From assembly GCF_003044935.1 (NCBI RefSeq), contig NZ_POXP01000002.1, forward strand, positions 186,001 to 250,000: a stretch of DNA of 64,000 bases, read 5' to 3'. Positions 41,113-54,276 of this stretch are shown in pieces. This DNA is from Neisseria subflava (GTDB lineage Bacteria; Pseudomonadota; Gammaproteobacteria; Burkholderiales; Neisseriaceae). The notes under the pieces are model-generated. The model had not been told where the DNA came from and ran no database searches. It saw only the letters and a program-made list of their open reading frames with translations. How positions within the stretch are numbered: position 1 is the first letter of the stretch; every line of letters starts with the position of its first letter. Both the position numbers and the translations under genes were made by a program.

Positions 41113-42825
41113 ATGAACTTGGTCTCCATCGGCACTATCGCCGGCGTCATACTCGTCGCGCTGTTTGTACTCGGCCTCATCCTGACCCGTCTGTATCGCC
41201 GTGCCAGCAAAGAAGTTTCATTTGTCCGCACCGGTTTTGGTGGCGAAAAAGTCATTATGAACGGCGGTGCGATGGTGCTGCCCGTATTGCACGAAATCAT
41301 CCCCGTCAACATGAATACACTGCGCCTTGAAGTGCGCCGCGCTGCCCAACAAGCGCTGATTACCCGCGACCGTATGCGCGTTGACGTAATGGCGGAATTT
41401 TACGTCCGCGTTAAACCCAGCGCCGAGAGCATTGCGACCGCCGCACAAACGCTGGGTATGAAAACCATGTCTCCCGATGAGTTGAAAGACCTCGTCGAAG
41501 GTAAATTCGTTGACGCTCTGCGCGCCGTTGCCGCCGAAATGGCGATGGAAGAACTGCATGAAAAACGTGTTGATTTCGTTCAGAAAGTGCAACAAGTCGT
41601 GAGTGAAGACTTGTTCAAAAACGGTCTCGAACTCGAAACCGTTTCCCTGACCGGCCTCGACCAAACCAGCTTTGAGTTCTTTAACCCGCAAAACGCCTTT
41701 GACGCGGAAGGTTTGACCAAACTGACCGAAACCATCGAAGGCCGCCGCAAAAAACGTAACGAAATCGAACAAGACACCGACTTGGCAATCAAAACCAAAA
41801 ACCTCGAAGCCGAGCAGCAACGCCTGAAAATCTCGCGCGAAGAAGAATACGCCAAACTCGAACAAGAGCGTGAGATTGCCGTCCGCCGCGCCGAACAAGA
41901 GGCCAGCATTGCCGAGCAAGAATCTCAGAAAAAACGTGAAGCGGAAGAAGCGAAAATTGCCGCCGAACGCGAAGTGGATTTGAAACGCATTGCCGCCGAA
42001 CGCGATATTAAAAACGAAGACATTAGAAAAGCACAAGCCGTTGAGCAGGCAGAGGTTGAACGCCGTAAAGCCATCGAATTGGCCGAGCAAGACCGCGCCA
42101 TCGCCGTTGCTGAAAAATCGCGTGCCGAATCCGAAGCCAAGGCCGAAGCCGACAAAGCCCGCGCCGCCGCCGTTCGCGAAGAAGAGAGCGTGATTACCGT
42201 ACGCGAAACCGAACGCGCCGAGCGTGCCAAAGCGGTTGAATTGATTGTCGCAGAAGAAGCCGCGCAAAAAGATGCGATTTCGCTCACTGTTGCCGCTGAA
42301 GCTGAAAAACAAGCTGCACAAGACCGCGCTGAAGCAGTGCGCATTGCCGCCGAAGCAGAAGCCGAAAAACACCGCCTGCAAGCCAAAGGTGAGGCCGATG
42401 CCAAAATTCTGTTGGCACAAGCGCAAGAGCAACAATACAAGGTTGATGCAGAAGGTACACGCGCTGTGAACGAAGCTGCCAACGTCCTGAGCGTTGAACA
42501 GGTTGAAATGCAAGTCCGCCTTGCCCTCTTGAAACATCTGCCTGACATCATCCGCGAATCCGTCCGCCCGATGGAAAAAATCGAAGACATCAAGATTTTG
42601 CAAGTCAATGGTCTAGGTGGCTTTGCCAGTGGTGCAAACGGTACTGAAGGTGTTTCAGACAGCCAAACCACACAAGCCAGCCTTGCAGACCAAATGGTCA
42701 ACAGCGCCCTGCGCTACCGCAGCCAAGCCCCGTTGGTCGACGGTCTCTTGAAAGAGTTGGGACTGAATGGTGGCGATATCAACGGTCTGACCCAAGGACT
42801 GGATAAAACCATCGACCAATCATAA
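41113..42825 (+). CDS. yqiK: Flotillin family protein YqiK
   Basis: A 570-residue flotillin. One N-terminal membrane helix (TIAGVILVALFVLGLILTRLY), then the SPFH/band-7 domain (about 35-210, RTGFGGEKVIMNGGAMVLPVLHEIIPVNMNTLRLEV), then a very long Ala/Glu-rich coiled coil (about 215-440) and a C-terminal region with Gly/Ser linker. Flotillins organise membrane microdomains and work with NfeD/YqiJ proteins. It is last in the stress cluster before a DUS terminator. Confidence 0.93.
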   Translation: MNLVSIGTIAGVILVALFVLGLILTRLYRRASKEVSFVRTGFGGEKVIMNGGAMVLPVLHEIIPVNMNTLRLEVRRAAQQALITRDRMRVDVMAEFYVRVKPSAESIATAAQTLGMKTMSPDELKDLVEGKFVDALRAVAAEMAMEELHEKRVDFVQKVQQVVSEDLFKNGLELETVSLTGLDQTSFEFFNPQNAFDAEGLTKLTETIEGRRKKRNEIEQDTDLAIKTKNLEAEQQRLKISREEEYAKLEQEREIAVRRAEQEASIAEQESQKKREAEEAKIAAEREVDLKRIAAERDIKNEDIRKAQAVEQAEVERRKAIELAEQDRAIAVAEKSRAESEAKAEADKARAAAVREEESVITVRETERAERAKAVELIVAEEAAQKDAISLTVAAEAEKQAAQDRAEAVRIAAEAEAEKHRLQAKGEADAKILLAQAQEQQYKVDAEGTRAVNEAANVLSVEQVEMQVRLALLKHLPDIIRESVRPMEKIEDIKILQVNGLGGFASGANGTEGVSDSQTTQASLADQMVNSALRYRSQAPLVDGLLKELGLNGGDINGLTQGLDKTIDQS

Positions 42826-42847
42826 ACGAATGCCGCAATAATGATTT

Positions 42848-42882
42848 AAAGGCCGTCTGAAACTTTTCAGACGGCCTTTTTT
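42848..42882. terminator. Inverted-DUS terminator of yqiK
   Basis: AAAGGCCGTCTGAAA / TTTCAGACGGCCTTT followed by TTTG. The stretch 42883-43146 to its right holds no gene. Confidence 0.85.
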
Positions 42883-43146
42883 GTATACAAGCTCAGAAAA
42901 ACGCTAATATTTTCAATACTGATAAATTCAATACTATTGCGGTTGCAATAAATTAGGAATTATCCAATCTGTTTTTGAGGTTAAAAGATTGGGGGCTATT
43001 TTAAATGTGAATCACAAGGCTAACTGCTTCAATAATGATCCACCAACAATTTAGTCATAAAAGCCGGTTCTACCGTTTCGATTTCAAGCTTGCCATCTAC
43101 TCATCTATCGACATTTTAATATCAAACCGCTTATCTTCAGGCAAAT

Positions 43147-43176
43147 AAAAAAGCACAACATTTTGTTGTGCTTTTT
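43147..43176 (-). terminator. Terminator of the atp operon
   Basis: AAAAAGCACAACA-TTT-TGTTGTGCTTTTT, a perfect stem with A/T tracts on both sides, 15 bases after the atpC stop on the minus strand. It is not DUS-based. Confidence 0.85.
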
Positions 43177-43191
43177 CTTGATGAACCCACA

Positions 43192-43617
43192 TTACTTGTT
43201 TTTTTGCGAACGAAGGTAGTCCAAAGTTTTCAGCTGGGCAATGGCTGCTGCCAATGCTTTGTGCGCTTCGGCCAGAGATTTATCATCTTTGGCTGCAGAA
43301 ACACCTGCCTCGGCTGCTTTTTTAGCTGCTTCAGCACGCGCCTGATCCATTTCGGTACTGCGGACGGCAACGTCTGCCAATACGGTAATCTTGTCAGGCT
43401 GTACTTCTAAAACACCGCCGGAAACAGCAACCAGCACTTCTTCAGCTTCACCCGGAACAGTCAAACGCAATGCGCCGGGGCGTACCAAACTCATAATCGG
43501 CTCGTGTCGTGGATAAATACCAAGCTCACCTTGAACGGTCGGAACCACCACAAAGCTGGCCTCGCCCGAATAGATGTTTTGCTCGCTACTAACCACTTCA
43601 ACTTGCATGGTGCTCAT
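43192..43617 (-). CDS. atpC: ATP synthase epsilon subunit
   Basis: A 141-residue F1 central-stalk subunit that couples to gamma and can inhibit hydrolysis. N-terminal beta-sandwich (MQVEVVSSEQNIYSGEASFVVVPTVQGELGIYPRHEP) and C-terminal helical hairpin (RAEAAKKAAEAG... AHKALAAAIAQLKTLDYL). It is last in the operon, 10 bases after atpD. Confidence 0.95.
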   Translation of the reverse strand: MSTMQVEVVSSEQNIYSGEASFVVVPTVQGELGIYPRHEPIMSLVRPGALRLTVPGEAEEVLVAVSGGVLEVQPDKITVLADVAVRSTEMDQARAEAAKKAAEAGVSAAKDDKSLAEAHKALAAAIAQLKTLDYLRSQKNK

Positions 43618-43627
43618 GCCGGCCTCC

Positions 43628-45034
<1,407 letters not shown>

Positions 45035-45063
45035 CTAATTTCCTGTTCAGGCTTCAGACGGCA

Positions 45064-45939
45064 TTAAACTGCCGCTGCACCTGCTACAATTTCTGACAAT
45101 TCTGTGGTAATCGCGGCTTGACGCGATTTGTTGTACACCAAGCGCAATTCTTTGATGGCATTGCCTGCGTTGTCGGTTGCGGCTTTCATCGCTACCATAC
45201 GCGCGGCTTGTTCAGATGCCATGTTGTCGCTCAATGCCTGATAAACCACAGACTCTAAATAGCGGCGAACCAAATATTCCAATACGGCGATAGGACTCGG
45301 CTCATAGAGGTATTCCCAAGTAAATGAAGAATGACCTGTTCCGTCGTCAATAACGTTTTCACCGATAGGCAGCAAAACTTCCATACGCGGCTCTTGGCGC
45401 ATTGTATTGACGAAACGTGAGTAAACCATATGGATACGGTCTAATTCATGCTTCTCATAACGTTGGAAGATTTCGGTCAGAGGGCCGAGCAGCAATTCCA
45501 TTTTTGGGGTATCACCCAAATTGGTTGCGCTAGCAATAACATTCAAACCGATGCTTTGGCATGCAGCCAAACCTTTACTACCCAGGCACACGACTTCGAC
45601 TTCGATACCTTGTTCCTGATACTCTTGAACTTGCGCCAAAAACTTTTTCAGTACGTTTGCGTTCAAGCCACCGCACAAACCTTTATCCGAGGTAATCAAA
45701 ATGAAACCGGCACGACGCACTTCGCGGTGCGGCTCCAACAATTTGATACCATGATCGGCATTAGTCTGTGCAAGATGGCTCATCACTGTACGCACTTTTT
45801 CGGCGTACGGACGCGCTAAGCGCATCCGGTCTTGAGTCTTCCGCATTTTAGAGGTCGACACCATTTGCATCGCTTTAGTGATCTTTTGGGTATTTTGAAC
45901 ACTACGGATTTTGGTGAGAATCTCTTTTCCGACTGCCAT
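45064..45939 (-). CDS. atpG: ATP synthase gamma subunit
   Basis: A 291-residue rotor shaft. N-terminal GKEILTKIRSVQNTQKITKAMQMVSTSKMRK and C-terminal SEQAARMVAMKAATDNAGNAIKELRLVYNKSRQAAITTELSEIVAGAAA form the coiled coil that turns inside the alpha-beta hexamer. An AT-type DUS lies in the 38-bp gap to atpD. Confidence 0.97.
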   Translation of the reverse strand: MAVGKEILTKIRSVQNTQKITKAMQMVSTSKMRKTQDRMRLARPYAEKVRTVMSHLAQTNADHGIKLLEPHREVRRAGFILITSDKGLCGGLNANVLKKFLAQVQEYQEQGIEVEVVCLGSKGLAACQSIGLNVIASATNLGDTPKMELLLGPLTEIFQRYEKHELDRIHMVYSRFVNTMRQEPRMEVLLPIGENVIDDGTGHSSFTWEYLYEPSPIAVLEYLVRRYLESVVYQALSDNMASEQAARMVAMKAATDNAGNAIKELRLVYNKSRQAAITTELSEIVAGAAAV

Positions 45940-45963
45940 TTCAGACTCCTTTCATCTCAATAC

Positions 45964-47511
45964 TTATGCTTGATAAGCGTAAGAAGATTTGAAAGATTTC
46001 ATGGCTTCGGTCAATGCTTTTTCGCTTTCGTCAGACATTGCGCCTGATGCATTAATCGCTTCCAGAACCTCAGGATGTTGCGTACGTACGAAACTCAAGA
46101 ATTCTGCTTCGAAAGCCAAGGCTTTGGATACCAGAACATCTGCGTAAGAACCGTTGTTGATCGCCCACAAAGTCAATGCCATTTCGGCAGTGTTCAATGT
46201 GCTGAATTGTTTTTGTTTCATCAATTCAGTAACCACTTCACCGTGTTGCAGCTGTTTGCGTGTTGCTTCGTCCAAATCGGAAGCAAATTGCGAGAACGCC
46301 GCTAATTCACGGTACTGTGCCAACGCCAAACGGATACCGCCACCCAGTTTTTTGATGACTTTGGTTTGTGCTGCACCACCTACGCGCGATACGGAAATAC
46401 CGGCATTGATTGCAGGACGGATACCGGCGTTGAACAAGTCGGTTTCCAAGAAGATTTGTCCGTCTGTAATCGAAATTACGTTGGTTGGTACGAATGCTGA
46501 TACGTCACCGGCCTGGGTTTCAATAATTGGCAACGCAGTCAGAGAACCAGTTTTGCCTTTTACTTCGCCATTAGTCAGTTTTTCAACTTCGTTTTCGCTG
46601 ACGCGGGCTGCACGTTCCAACAGACGGGAGTGCAGGTAGAATACGTCGCCAGGATAGGCTTCACGGCCAGGAGGACGGCGCAACAGCAGGGAAATTTGAC
46701 GATATGCAACGGCTTGTTTAGATAAGTCATCGTATACAATCAACGCATCTTCACCACGGTCACGGAAGAATTCACCCATGGTACAACCGGAGTAAGGAGC
46801 GATGTATTGCAGTGCAGCGGCTTCAGAAGCAGTCGCAGCAACCACGATAGTATGCTCCATCGCGCCATGCTCTTCCAATTTGCGTACTACGTTGGCAATA
46901 GAAGATGCTTTTTGACCGATAGCCACATAAATACAGATTACGCCTGTACCTTTTTGGTTAACGATGGCATCCAGTGCTACGGCAGTTTTACCGGTTTGAC
47001 GGTCACCAATGATCAACTCACGTTGGCCACGACCAACCGGAACCATAGAGTCAATAGCTTTCAGGCCGGTTTGCATTGGTTGGTCAACCGATTTACGCGC
47101 AATCACACCTGGTGCAATTTTCTCGATTGGAGCAGTCAATGTTGTGTTGATTGGACCTTTACCATCGATAGGACGACCCAATGCATCAACCACGCGGCCA
47201 ACCAGTTCGCGACCAATCGGCACTTCCAAAATACGGCCGGTACAGGTAACTGTATCGCCTTCTTTAATGTGTTCGTACTCACCCAACACTACGGCACCGA
47301 CGGAGTCGCGCTCCAAGTTCATGGCTAGACCGAAAGTGTTACCGGGGAATTCGAGCATCTCACCTTGCATCGCGTCTGACAAGCCATGAATGCGCACAAT
47401 GCCGTCTGTAACAGAAACAACGGTACCACGGGTACGCACTTCTGCATTGACGGACAGATTTTCGATTTTGGCTTTAATCAAATCGCTAATTTCAGCAGGA
47501 TTAAGCTGCAT
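45964..47511 (-). CDS. atpA: ATP synthase alpha subunit
   Basis: A 515-residue non-catalytic nucleotide-binding subunit. Walker [16 protein letters not shown] (about 169-183), arginine-finger region [15 protein letters not shown], and N-terminal [19 protein letters not shown], which contacts delta. Full length. Confidence 0.98.
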   Translation of the reverse strand: MQLNPAEISDLIKAKIENLSVNAEVRTRGTVVSVTDGIVRIHGLSDAMQGEMLEFPGNTFGLAMNLERDSVGAVVLGEYEHIKEGDTVTCTGRILEVPIGRELVGRVVDALGRPIDGKGPINTTLTAPIEKIAPGVIARKSVDQPMQTGLKAIDSMVPVGRGQRELIIGDRQTGKTAVALDAIVNQKGTGVICIYVAIGQKASSIANVVRKLEEHGAMEHTIVVAATASEAAALQYIAPYSGCTMGEFFRDRGEDALIVYDDLSKQAVAYRQISLLLRRPPGREAYPGDVFYLHSRLLERAARVSENEVEKLTNGEVKGKTGSLTALPIIETQAGDVSAFVPTNVISITDGQIFLETDLFNAGIRPAINAGISVSRVGGAAQTKVIKKLGGGIRLALAQYRELAAFSQFASDLDEATRKQLQHGEVVTELMKQKQFSTLNTAEMALTLWAINNGSYADVLVSKALAFEAEFLSFVRTQHPEVLEAINASGAMSDESEKALTEAMKSFKSSYAYQA

Positions 47512-47521
47512 GAAAACTCTC

Positions 47522-48055
47522 CTAATTTGTCATAGTCGCATACAAAGCATTCAGTTTGCCTTGTACGGACAAATCCAAGACCTGATCACCCACTTCTACT
47601 TTGATGCCGCCGATTAATTCAGGGGCAACTTTAGCTACCACATCCAATTTGCTGTTAAAGCGTTTTGTCAGGATATCGGCAACATCGGCCAGCTGCTGAG
47701 AACTGAGCTCATACGCGCTGTAAATTACTGCCGATTTCGTATTGTTGTGTATCAAGGTCAAATCTTGATATTGGGCATAAATTTCCGGCAATACCAGCAA
47801 ACGCTTTTGCTCGGCCAAAACGGTAATGAAATTTGCCAATTCGACATTTTTGATACCGACAAGACCTTTGAGCGTTTCTGCTTTTTCGGAAGCTCCCGTT
47901 TCCGGTTGCTCGATGAAAGCAATGACTTTCTCATCTTGAACAACCGCTGCGAGTTCTTTCAGTTCGCCCAACCAAGACTCGATTTGGTTTTTTTCCTGAG
48001 CCAGACTAAACAATGCTTTCGCATAAGGTCTGGCAATCGTTGCGAACTCTGCCAT
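47522..48055 (-). CDS. atpH: ATP synthase delta subunit
   Basis: A 177-residue peripheral-stalk cap. N-terminal helical bundle ([29 protein letters not shown]) and the C-terminal signature [29 protein letters not shown]. It lies 4 bases after atpF. Confidence 0.95.
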   Translation of the reverse strand: MAEFATIARPYAKALFSLAQEKNQIESWLGELKELAAVVQDEKVIAFIEQPETGASEKAETLKGLVGIKNVELANFITVLAEQKRLLVLPEIYAQYQDLTLIHNNTKSAVIYSAYELSSQQLADVADILTKRFNSKLDVVAKVAPELIGGIKVEVGDQVLDLSVQGKLNALYATMTN

Positions 48056-48059
48056 AAGA

Positions 48060-48530
48060 TTACAGCTCCTGTTTTAAGGCACTGAGCAGATCTGCATGTT
48101 TGGAAGCATCGACTTCTTTACGCAGGATAGATTCCGCACCTTTAACAGCCAATGAAGCGACCTGTTCGCGCAACACTTCGCGTGCACGGTTAACTTCTTG
48201 CTCTACATCAGCTTTTGCTTGGGCTGCAATGCGTGCTGCTTCATGAGAAGCTTGCTCTTTGGCTTCTTCTACAATTTTTGCAGCACGTTTTTCGGCGTTG
48301 GCAACCATTTCGGTTACCTGATTACGCCCTTCGGCCATAAGTTCTGCAACTTTTTTCTCTGCCTGCTCAAAATCGCTCTTACCGCGCTCGGCAGCAGCCA
48401 AGCCTTCGGCGATTTTTGCGGCACGCTCATCCAATGCTTTGGCGATCGGAGGCCATACGAATTTCATCGTAAACCATACCAAGCCAAAGAAAACTAGGAT
48501 TTGCGCAAATAAGGTTGCATTAATATTCAC
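48060..48530 (-). CDS. atpF: ATP synthase b subunit
   Basis: A 156-residue peripheral stalk. One N-terminal membrane helix ([33 protein letters not shown]) followed by a continuous charged helix that dimerises. A single b gene is present, with no b' duplicate. Confidence 0.96.
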   Translation of the reverse strand: MNINATLFAQILVFFGLVWFTMKFVWPPIAKALDERAAKIAEGLAAAERGKSDFEQAEKKVAELMAEGRNQVTEMVANAEKRAAKIVEEAKEQASHEAARIAAQAKADVEQEVNRAREVLREQVASLAVKGAESILRKEVDASKHADLLSALKQEL

Positions 48531-48603
48531 GTTACTTAACCTTCGTATCTGGGTTAATCAAACAGACGGCAAGCCTGTATCTGAACGGATCGCTCCGTCT
48601 TGA

Positions 48604-48882
<279 letters not shown>

Positions 48883-48890
48883 CTACTTGA

Positions 48891-50100
<1,210 letters not shown>

Positions 50101-50132
50101 TGTACTTTGTACCCCAAAAAGCAAGGCAGGCT

Positions 50133-50161
50133 AATATAATCAAGAAGTTTGTTAACGTCAA
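50133..50161 (-). promoter_or_regulatory. Sigma-70 promoter of the atp operon
   Basis: On the minus strand TTGACG, a 17-base spacer, then TATATT, 33 bases ahead of the atpI start. Spacing and both boxes are close to consensus, fitting high constitutive expression. Confidence 0.8.
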
Positions 50162-50330
50162 GCAATATGTTAATCTTTGTGAACCTTTCACAAATAAATG
50201 ATTAACACATATAAAACAAATCTTTGCTGGAACGGAGTTTAACACAAATTACATGTTGTTACATAGATTTTACAGAAGATTTTGATTTGTATTGTAAACA
50301 TTTATACGCTCTACGCTTTTTCAAAAATTC

Positions 50331-50361
50331 AGGCCGTCTGAAAAACTTTTTTCAGACGGCC
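50331..50361 (-). terminator. Inverted-DUS terminator of parB
   Basis: GGCCGTCTGAAAAA / TTTTTTCAGACGGCC with a 1-base loop, 20 bases past the parB stop, insulating it from the atp promoter. Confidence 0.85.
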
Positions 50362-50380
50362 CGTTCTGTTTATAAAGCCG

Positions 50381-51241
50381 TTAGAACGCTTGATTGATGC
50401 CCAACTGCTTCAGCAAATATTCGAATGTTTCCGGCGTATCAAAATGCAGCACGATTTTGCCTTTTTTCTGATTACTGGTTTTGACTTCGGCATTAACGCC
50501 CAAATGCTCGGTCAATGCATCATTGATGCGGCGGATATCCGGGCTGATGGTTTTGGCTGCTTCGGGCTTGGCTTTTTGATGCGCCAATTGGCTGCGACGT
50601 TCTACCTCACGCACTGACCAACCGTTTTTTACAGCTTTCTGCGCCAACTCCAATTGGTCAACCACATGCAAGGTCAACAACGCACGGGCATGACCCATTT
50701 CCAGACGGCGTTGGTAAAGCATTTCCTGAACTGGCTCAGGCAGGCTCAACAGGCGCAGGCTGTTGGAGATGGCACTACGGCTTTTACCGACGGCTTTTGC
50801 GATGGTTTCATGAGTCAGGCCGAATTCGTCGGCAAGGCGTTTCAAACCTTGCGCTTCTTCAATCGGATTCAGGTTTTCACGTTGCAAGTTTTCAATCAAA
50901 CCCATGGCCAACGCAGTTTCGTCGCTGATGGTTTTAATGACGACGGGAATTTCGGTCAAACCGGCCAACTGGGAAGCGCGCCAACGGCGTTCGCCGGCAA
51001 TCAATTCATATTGAGACAGACCACGTTCGCGTACGATAACCGGCTGGATAATGCCTTGCGCTTTAATGGAGTCAGCCAGTTCCTGCAAGGCTTCGTCATC
51101 CATTTGCACGCGCGCCTGATAACGGCCGGGCTGAATATCGGCGATGGCAACCGTTGTCAGGCGGTCGCTACTGCTGCTGTCCACTGCATTGGAAATCAGC
51201 GAATCCAAACCGCGCCCCAATCCACCTTTTGCTTTTGCCAT
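50381..51241 (-). CDS. parB: Chromosome-partitioning protein ParB/Spo0J
   Basis: A 286-residue DNA clamp. Start ATG 51241 (MAKAKGGLGRGLDSLIS). CTP-binding/arginine patch IQPGRYQARVQMDDEALQELADSIKAQGIIQPV and GERRWRASQLAG; helix-turn-helix LTHETIAKAVGKSRSAISNSLRLLSLP; C-terminal dimer domain. parA is not adjacent; the next gene upstream is pabB-pabC. I saw no obvious parS 16-mer in the window. Confidence 0.94.
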   Translation of the reverse strand: MAKAKGGLGRGLDSLISNAVDSSSSDRLTTVAIADIQPGRYQARVQMDDEALQELADSIKAQGIIQPVIVRERGLSQYELIAGERRWRASQLAGLTEIPVVIKTISDETALAMGLIENLQRENLNPIEEAQGLKRLADEFGLTHETIAKAVGKSRSAISNSLRLLSLPEPVQEMLYQRRLEMGHARALLTLHVVDQLELAQKAVKNGWSVREVERRSQLAHQKAKPEAAKTISPDIRRINDALTEHLGVNAEVKTSNQKKGKIVLHFDTPETFEYLLKQLGINQAF

Positions 51242-51342
51242 ATTGTTTTCCCTTTCAGACGGCCTCATTGTTGAAATGACGTATTCTATCGGATATTGCC
51301 GCTTTACGACAATTTGAATCACTATGATTTGACTATTGCCAT

Positions 51343-53127
51343 TTATTTACGGAGCGAAACCGCAAACATGCCCCTTAAAGCGTTACTCAAACGGATTTCT
51401 TCCGCATTTTCCAACATCGCGCGCGTGATGTGGGTTTCCTTGATTGTATCCACACCTAAATATAGCTGCGGCTGCTTCAATACCGCTTGGCGCATTACCC
51501 CGTTCAAAATATCCAAATCCAAAGACGGCGTGAGCCATTGTCCTTGATATTTGACAAACACATTGCTTCTTCCACCCTCTAACAAAAGGCCGTCTGAATT
51601 GAAAAACAGGCTGTCAAATGCACCCTGCCCTTCTGCCGTTTTCCATGCTTGGTCAAAAATTTCACGGCGCGTGGTTTTGAAGCGGCGCAGATAATCGCGT
51701 TGACTTAATGTGTGCTCACTCAAGATGACGTATTGCTGCCCATCCAATTCAGAAACAGCCCCATGGCTCAATGAAAGGCCGTCTGAAAACAAAGCTGCTT
51801 TGACTCTAAATAACCCACTTGGCAACGTATCTATATAGTGTTGAATTTGCTCTATTGTATTTTCAGGCCAAGTCAGATTGAGCGCTTGTGCCGAGCTATT
51901 CAGACGGCCTAAGTGCAAATCAAGCAAACGACATTGTTTGTCTTGCACGCGCATGGTTTCAAAAATACCGAAATCAGGCCGCAAGTCATTCAGAAAACGC
52001 GCCTTCCAACCGCACTCGCGATATTCGGCTTCAGGGTCGCTATCAATCACAATCCCCGAACCCACGCCATAAACACCTTGATAAAGGCCGTCTGAAACGG
52101 GCTTCAGGGATAAGGTGCGGATCACAACATTAAACACACCTTCAAACCCCAAACCTGTATCGCACGGATGCAAAAAGCCAATGCTGCCTGTGTACAAACC
52201 ACGCGGTTCGGACTCAAGAGACTCAATAATGTGCATACTCATGCGTTTGGGCGCACCAGTAATACTGCCGCACGGGAAGGCTGCGCGGAGAATATCGGCA
52301 ACCGAAACATCAGGCAGCGCCTGCGCTTCGATGGCACTGGTCATCTGCCAAACACTGCCGAAACGGGAAACTTTAAACGGTTCAGGCACGCGTACTTTGC
52401 CTGTTTGCGCGATTTTACCGAGGTCATTGCGCAACAAATCGACAATCATCACATTTTCGGCGCGGTTTTTCGGGTCGTTTTGCAATTCAACGGCGCGGCG
52501 TTCATCTTTCCCATCGTGAAGAATCGGCGCAGTGCCCTTCATCGGCTCGGTTGTAATCAGGCCGTTTGAATCGATTTTGAGGAAAAGTTCGGGAGAAAAA
52601 CACAAAGTCCACGCTTCCTGCCCTGCCCCGTCGGGCAGACAAGACAAAACAGCATACGGCACAGGCTGGCGCAAACGGCGGTAAAGCTGAATCGGATTGC
52701 CGTAAGTTTGCAGGTGCAGGCGTGCGGTGTAATTGATTTGATAGGTATCGCCACGGCGGATGGCCTCGTGGATTTGGCGGATATGCTCGAGATAATCGGC
52801 TTCGGATATGGAGAATCGGGGAGTGGAGATGCCTGCCGCCAGGCCGTCTAAATGATTGGCCAGCCAGCTTTCGGCATCGATTTCGGAACAATCGGCAAAC
52901 CAGTGCAAACGCAAATTGCCACTGTGCGCGGATGAAATATCCATCAGTGGCAATCCGAATTCGTAGTCTGCAAACAACACTGCATGCAAACCCTTTTTCC
53001 AGCCGGCTTGCAAAATACTTGTTAACGAATCCAGTTCGTTATGATAAAACCGATGGCTTTCTACATGATTTTGATAGAGTTTTGCTCGGCCGCTCACGGC
53101 ATCGTCAAACAGGGCGAAATAAGGCAT
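51343..53127 (-). CDS. pabB: Bifunctional aminodeoxychorismate synthase / lyase (PabB-PabC fusion)
   Basis: A 594-residue fusion for p-aminobenzoate in folate synthesis. Residues about 1-360 are a chorismate-utilising PabB/TrpE domain (LRQPVPYAVLSCLPDG, EPMKGTAPILHDGKDERR, ENVMIVDLLRNDLGKIA, RAAFPCGSITGAPKRMSMHIIESLE). Residues about 385-594 are a class IV PLP enzyme like PabC (DFGIFETMRVQDKQCRLLDLHLGRL, LLEGGRSNVFVKYQGQWLTP). Such fusions are common. Two DUS sit within the gene, including near the interdomain linker. Confidence 0.9.
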   Translation of the reverse strand: MPYFALFDDAVSGRAKLYQNHVESHRFYHNELDSLTSILQAGWKKGLHAVLFADYEFGLPLMDISSAHSGNLRLHWFADCSEIDAESWLANHLDGLAAGISTPRFSISEADYLEHIRQIHEAIRRGDTYQINYTARLHLQTYGNPIQLYRRLRQPVPYAVLSCLPDGAGQEAWTLCFSPELFLKIDSNGLITTEPMKGTAPILHDGKDERRAVELQNDPKNRAENVMIVDLLRNDLGKIAQTGKVRVPEPFKVSRFGSVWQMTSAIEAQALPDVSVADILRAAFPCGSITGAPKRMSMHIIESLESEPRGLYTGSIGFLHPCDTGLGFEGVFNVVIRTLSLKPVSDGLYQGVYGVGSGIVIDSDPEAEYRECGWKARFLNDLRPDFGIFETMRVQDKQCRLLDLHLGRLNSSAQALNLTWPENTIEQIQHYIDTLPSGLFRVKAALFSDGLSLSHGAVSELDGQQYVILSEHTLSQRDYLRRFKTTRREIFDQAWKTAEGQGAFDSLFFNSDGLLLEGGRSNVFVKYQGQWLTPSLDLDILNGVMRQAVLKQPQLYLGVDTIKETHITRAMLENAEEIRLSNALRGMFAVSLRK

Positions 53128-53293
53128 GATTGCTGTACAAATAGGCTGATTATACGCTGCTTTTACATAAGTTAGCAGACAAATTCAAAAAAAGCACTCG
53201 AATGTAATTTTATGTAGTCGAACGAAGTATAAAAGGGTAGAATCAAACCATACCACACCATATCATTTAAAACTTAATCGATAAGGAGACTTT

Positions 53294-54223
53294 ATGGCAG
53301 ACCACCAATTAGAACCGTTCGAGAATGTTGAACTGGGCGAGAAACAAGACCAGCTGCAAGTATTCGAAAAGGCTGTTTTGGAACACGAAGGACGCGGCAC
53401 TGACGAAGATTCCAGCAGCGCACCGCTTCCTGCCAACTACCCATACAAACAACGTATGCGCCGCTCTGTTTACGAAAAAGAAAAACAGAAGCTGCAAATC
53501 GAATTGTTGAAAGTACAAAGCTGGGTTAAAGATTCCGGTCAGCGTATTGTCAGCCTGTTTGAAGGCCGCGACGCAGCCGGTAAAGGCGGTACCATCAAAC
53601 GCTTCATGGAACACCTGAATCCGCGTGGCGCGCGCGTGGTTGCTTTGGAAAAACCAACCACTACCGAACGCGGCCAATGGTATTTCCAACGCTACATCCA
53701 AAACCTGCCGACCGCAGGCGAAATGGTATTCTTCGACCGCTCATGGTACAACCGTGCCGGCGTAGAACGCGTAATGGGCTTCTGCGAACCTAACGAATAC
53801 CTGCTCTTCATGCGTCAAACCCCTGAATTGGAACGTATGCTTGTTGCCAGCGGCATCCATCTGTTCAAATTCTGGTTCTCCGTATCCCGTGAAGAACAAC
53901 TCCGTCGCTTCATCTCTCGCCGTGACGATCCACTGAAACACTGGAAACTGTCCCCTGTGGACATCCAGTCGCTCGACCGCTGGGACGACTACACCGAAGC
54001 CAAAAACGCCATGTTCTTCCACACCCATACCGGCGACGCGCCTTGGGTCATCATCCGCTCCGACGACAAAAAACGTGCACGTTTGAACTGTATCCGCTAC
54101 TTCCTGCACCAGCTGGACTATCCGGGCAAAGACGTGAAAGCCATCGGCAAAGTGGACGAGAAAATCGTTTTGGTTCCTGATACACGTTACAAAGACAAAA
54201 CTGTCGAGCTCGGACACGATTAA
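53294..54223 (+). CDS. ppk2: Polyphosphate kinase 2
   Basis: A 309-residue PPK2 of the P-loop kinase fold that transfers phosphate between polyphosphate and nucleotides. Walker A FEGRDAAGKGGTIKRFMEHLNPRGARVVAL (about 88-117), lid-side KPTTTERGQWYFQRYI, and Walker B FFDRSWYNRAGVERVMGFC; DDKKRARLNCIRYFL near the end. The roughly 75-residue N-terminal extension is typical. RBS TAAGGAGA. Monocistronic. Confidence 0.95.
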   Translation: MADHQLEPFENVELGEKQDQLQVFEKAVLEHEGRGTDEDSSSAPLPANYPYKQRMRRSVYEKEKQKLQIELLKVQSWVKDSGQRIVSLFEGRDAAGKGGTIKRFMEHLNPRGARVVALEKPTTTERGQWYFQRYIQNLPTAGEMVFFDRSWYNRAGVERVMGFCEPNEYLLFMRQTPELERMLVASGIHLFKFWFSVSREEQLRRFISRRDDPLKHWKLSPVDIQSLDRWDDYTEAKNAMFFHTHTGDAPWVIIRSDDKKRARLNCIRYFLHQLDYPGKDVKAIGKVDEKIVLVPDTRYKDKTVELGHD

Positions 54224-54237
54224 TTTGTAACATTACC

Positions 54238-54274
54238 AAAGGCCGTCTGAAATTTCATCTTTCAGACGGCCTTT
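54238..54274. terminator. Inverted-DUS terminator between ppk2 and the YhbP-like gene
   Basis: AAAGGCCGTCTGAAA / TTTCAGACGGCCTTT with a 7-base loop, between convergent genes. Confidence 0.85.
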
Positions 54275-54276
54275 TC

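Noticed and set aside
41218-42603. 461-residue minus-strand open frame opposite the flotillin gene
   Set aside because: It is a shadow of the Ala/Glu-rich coiled-coil codons of yqiK; its translation is low-complexity Phe/Gly/Asn-rich and has no start signal.
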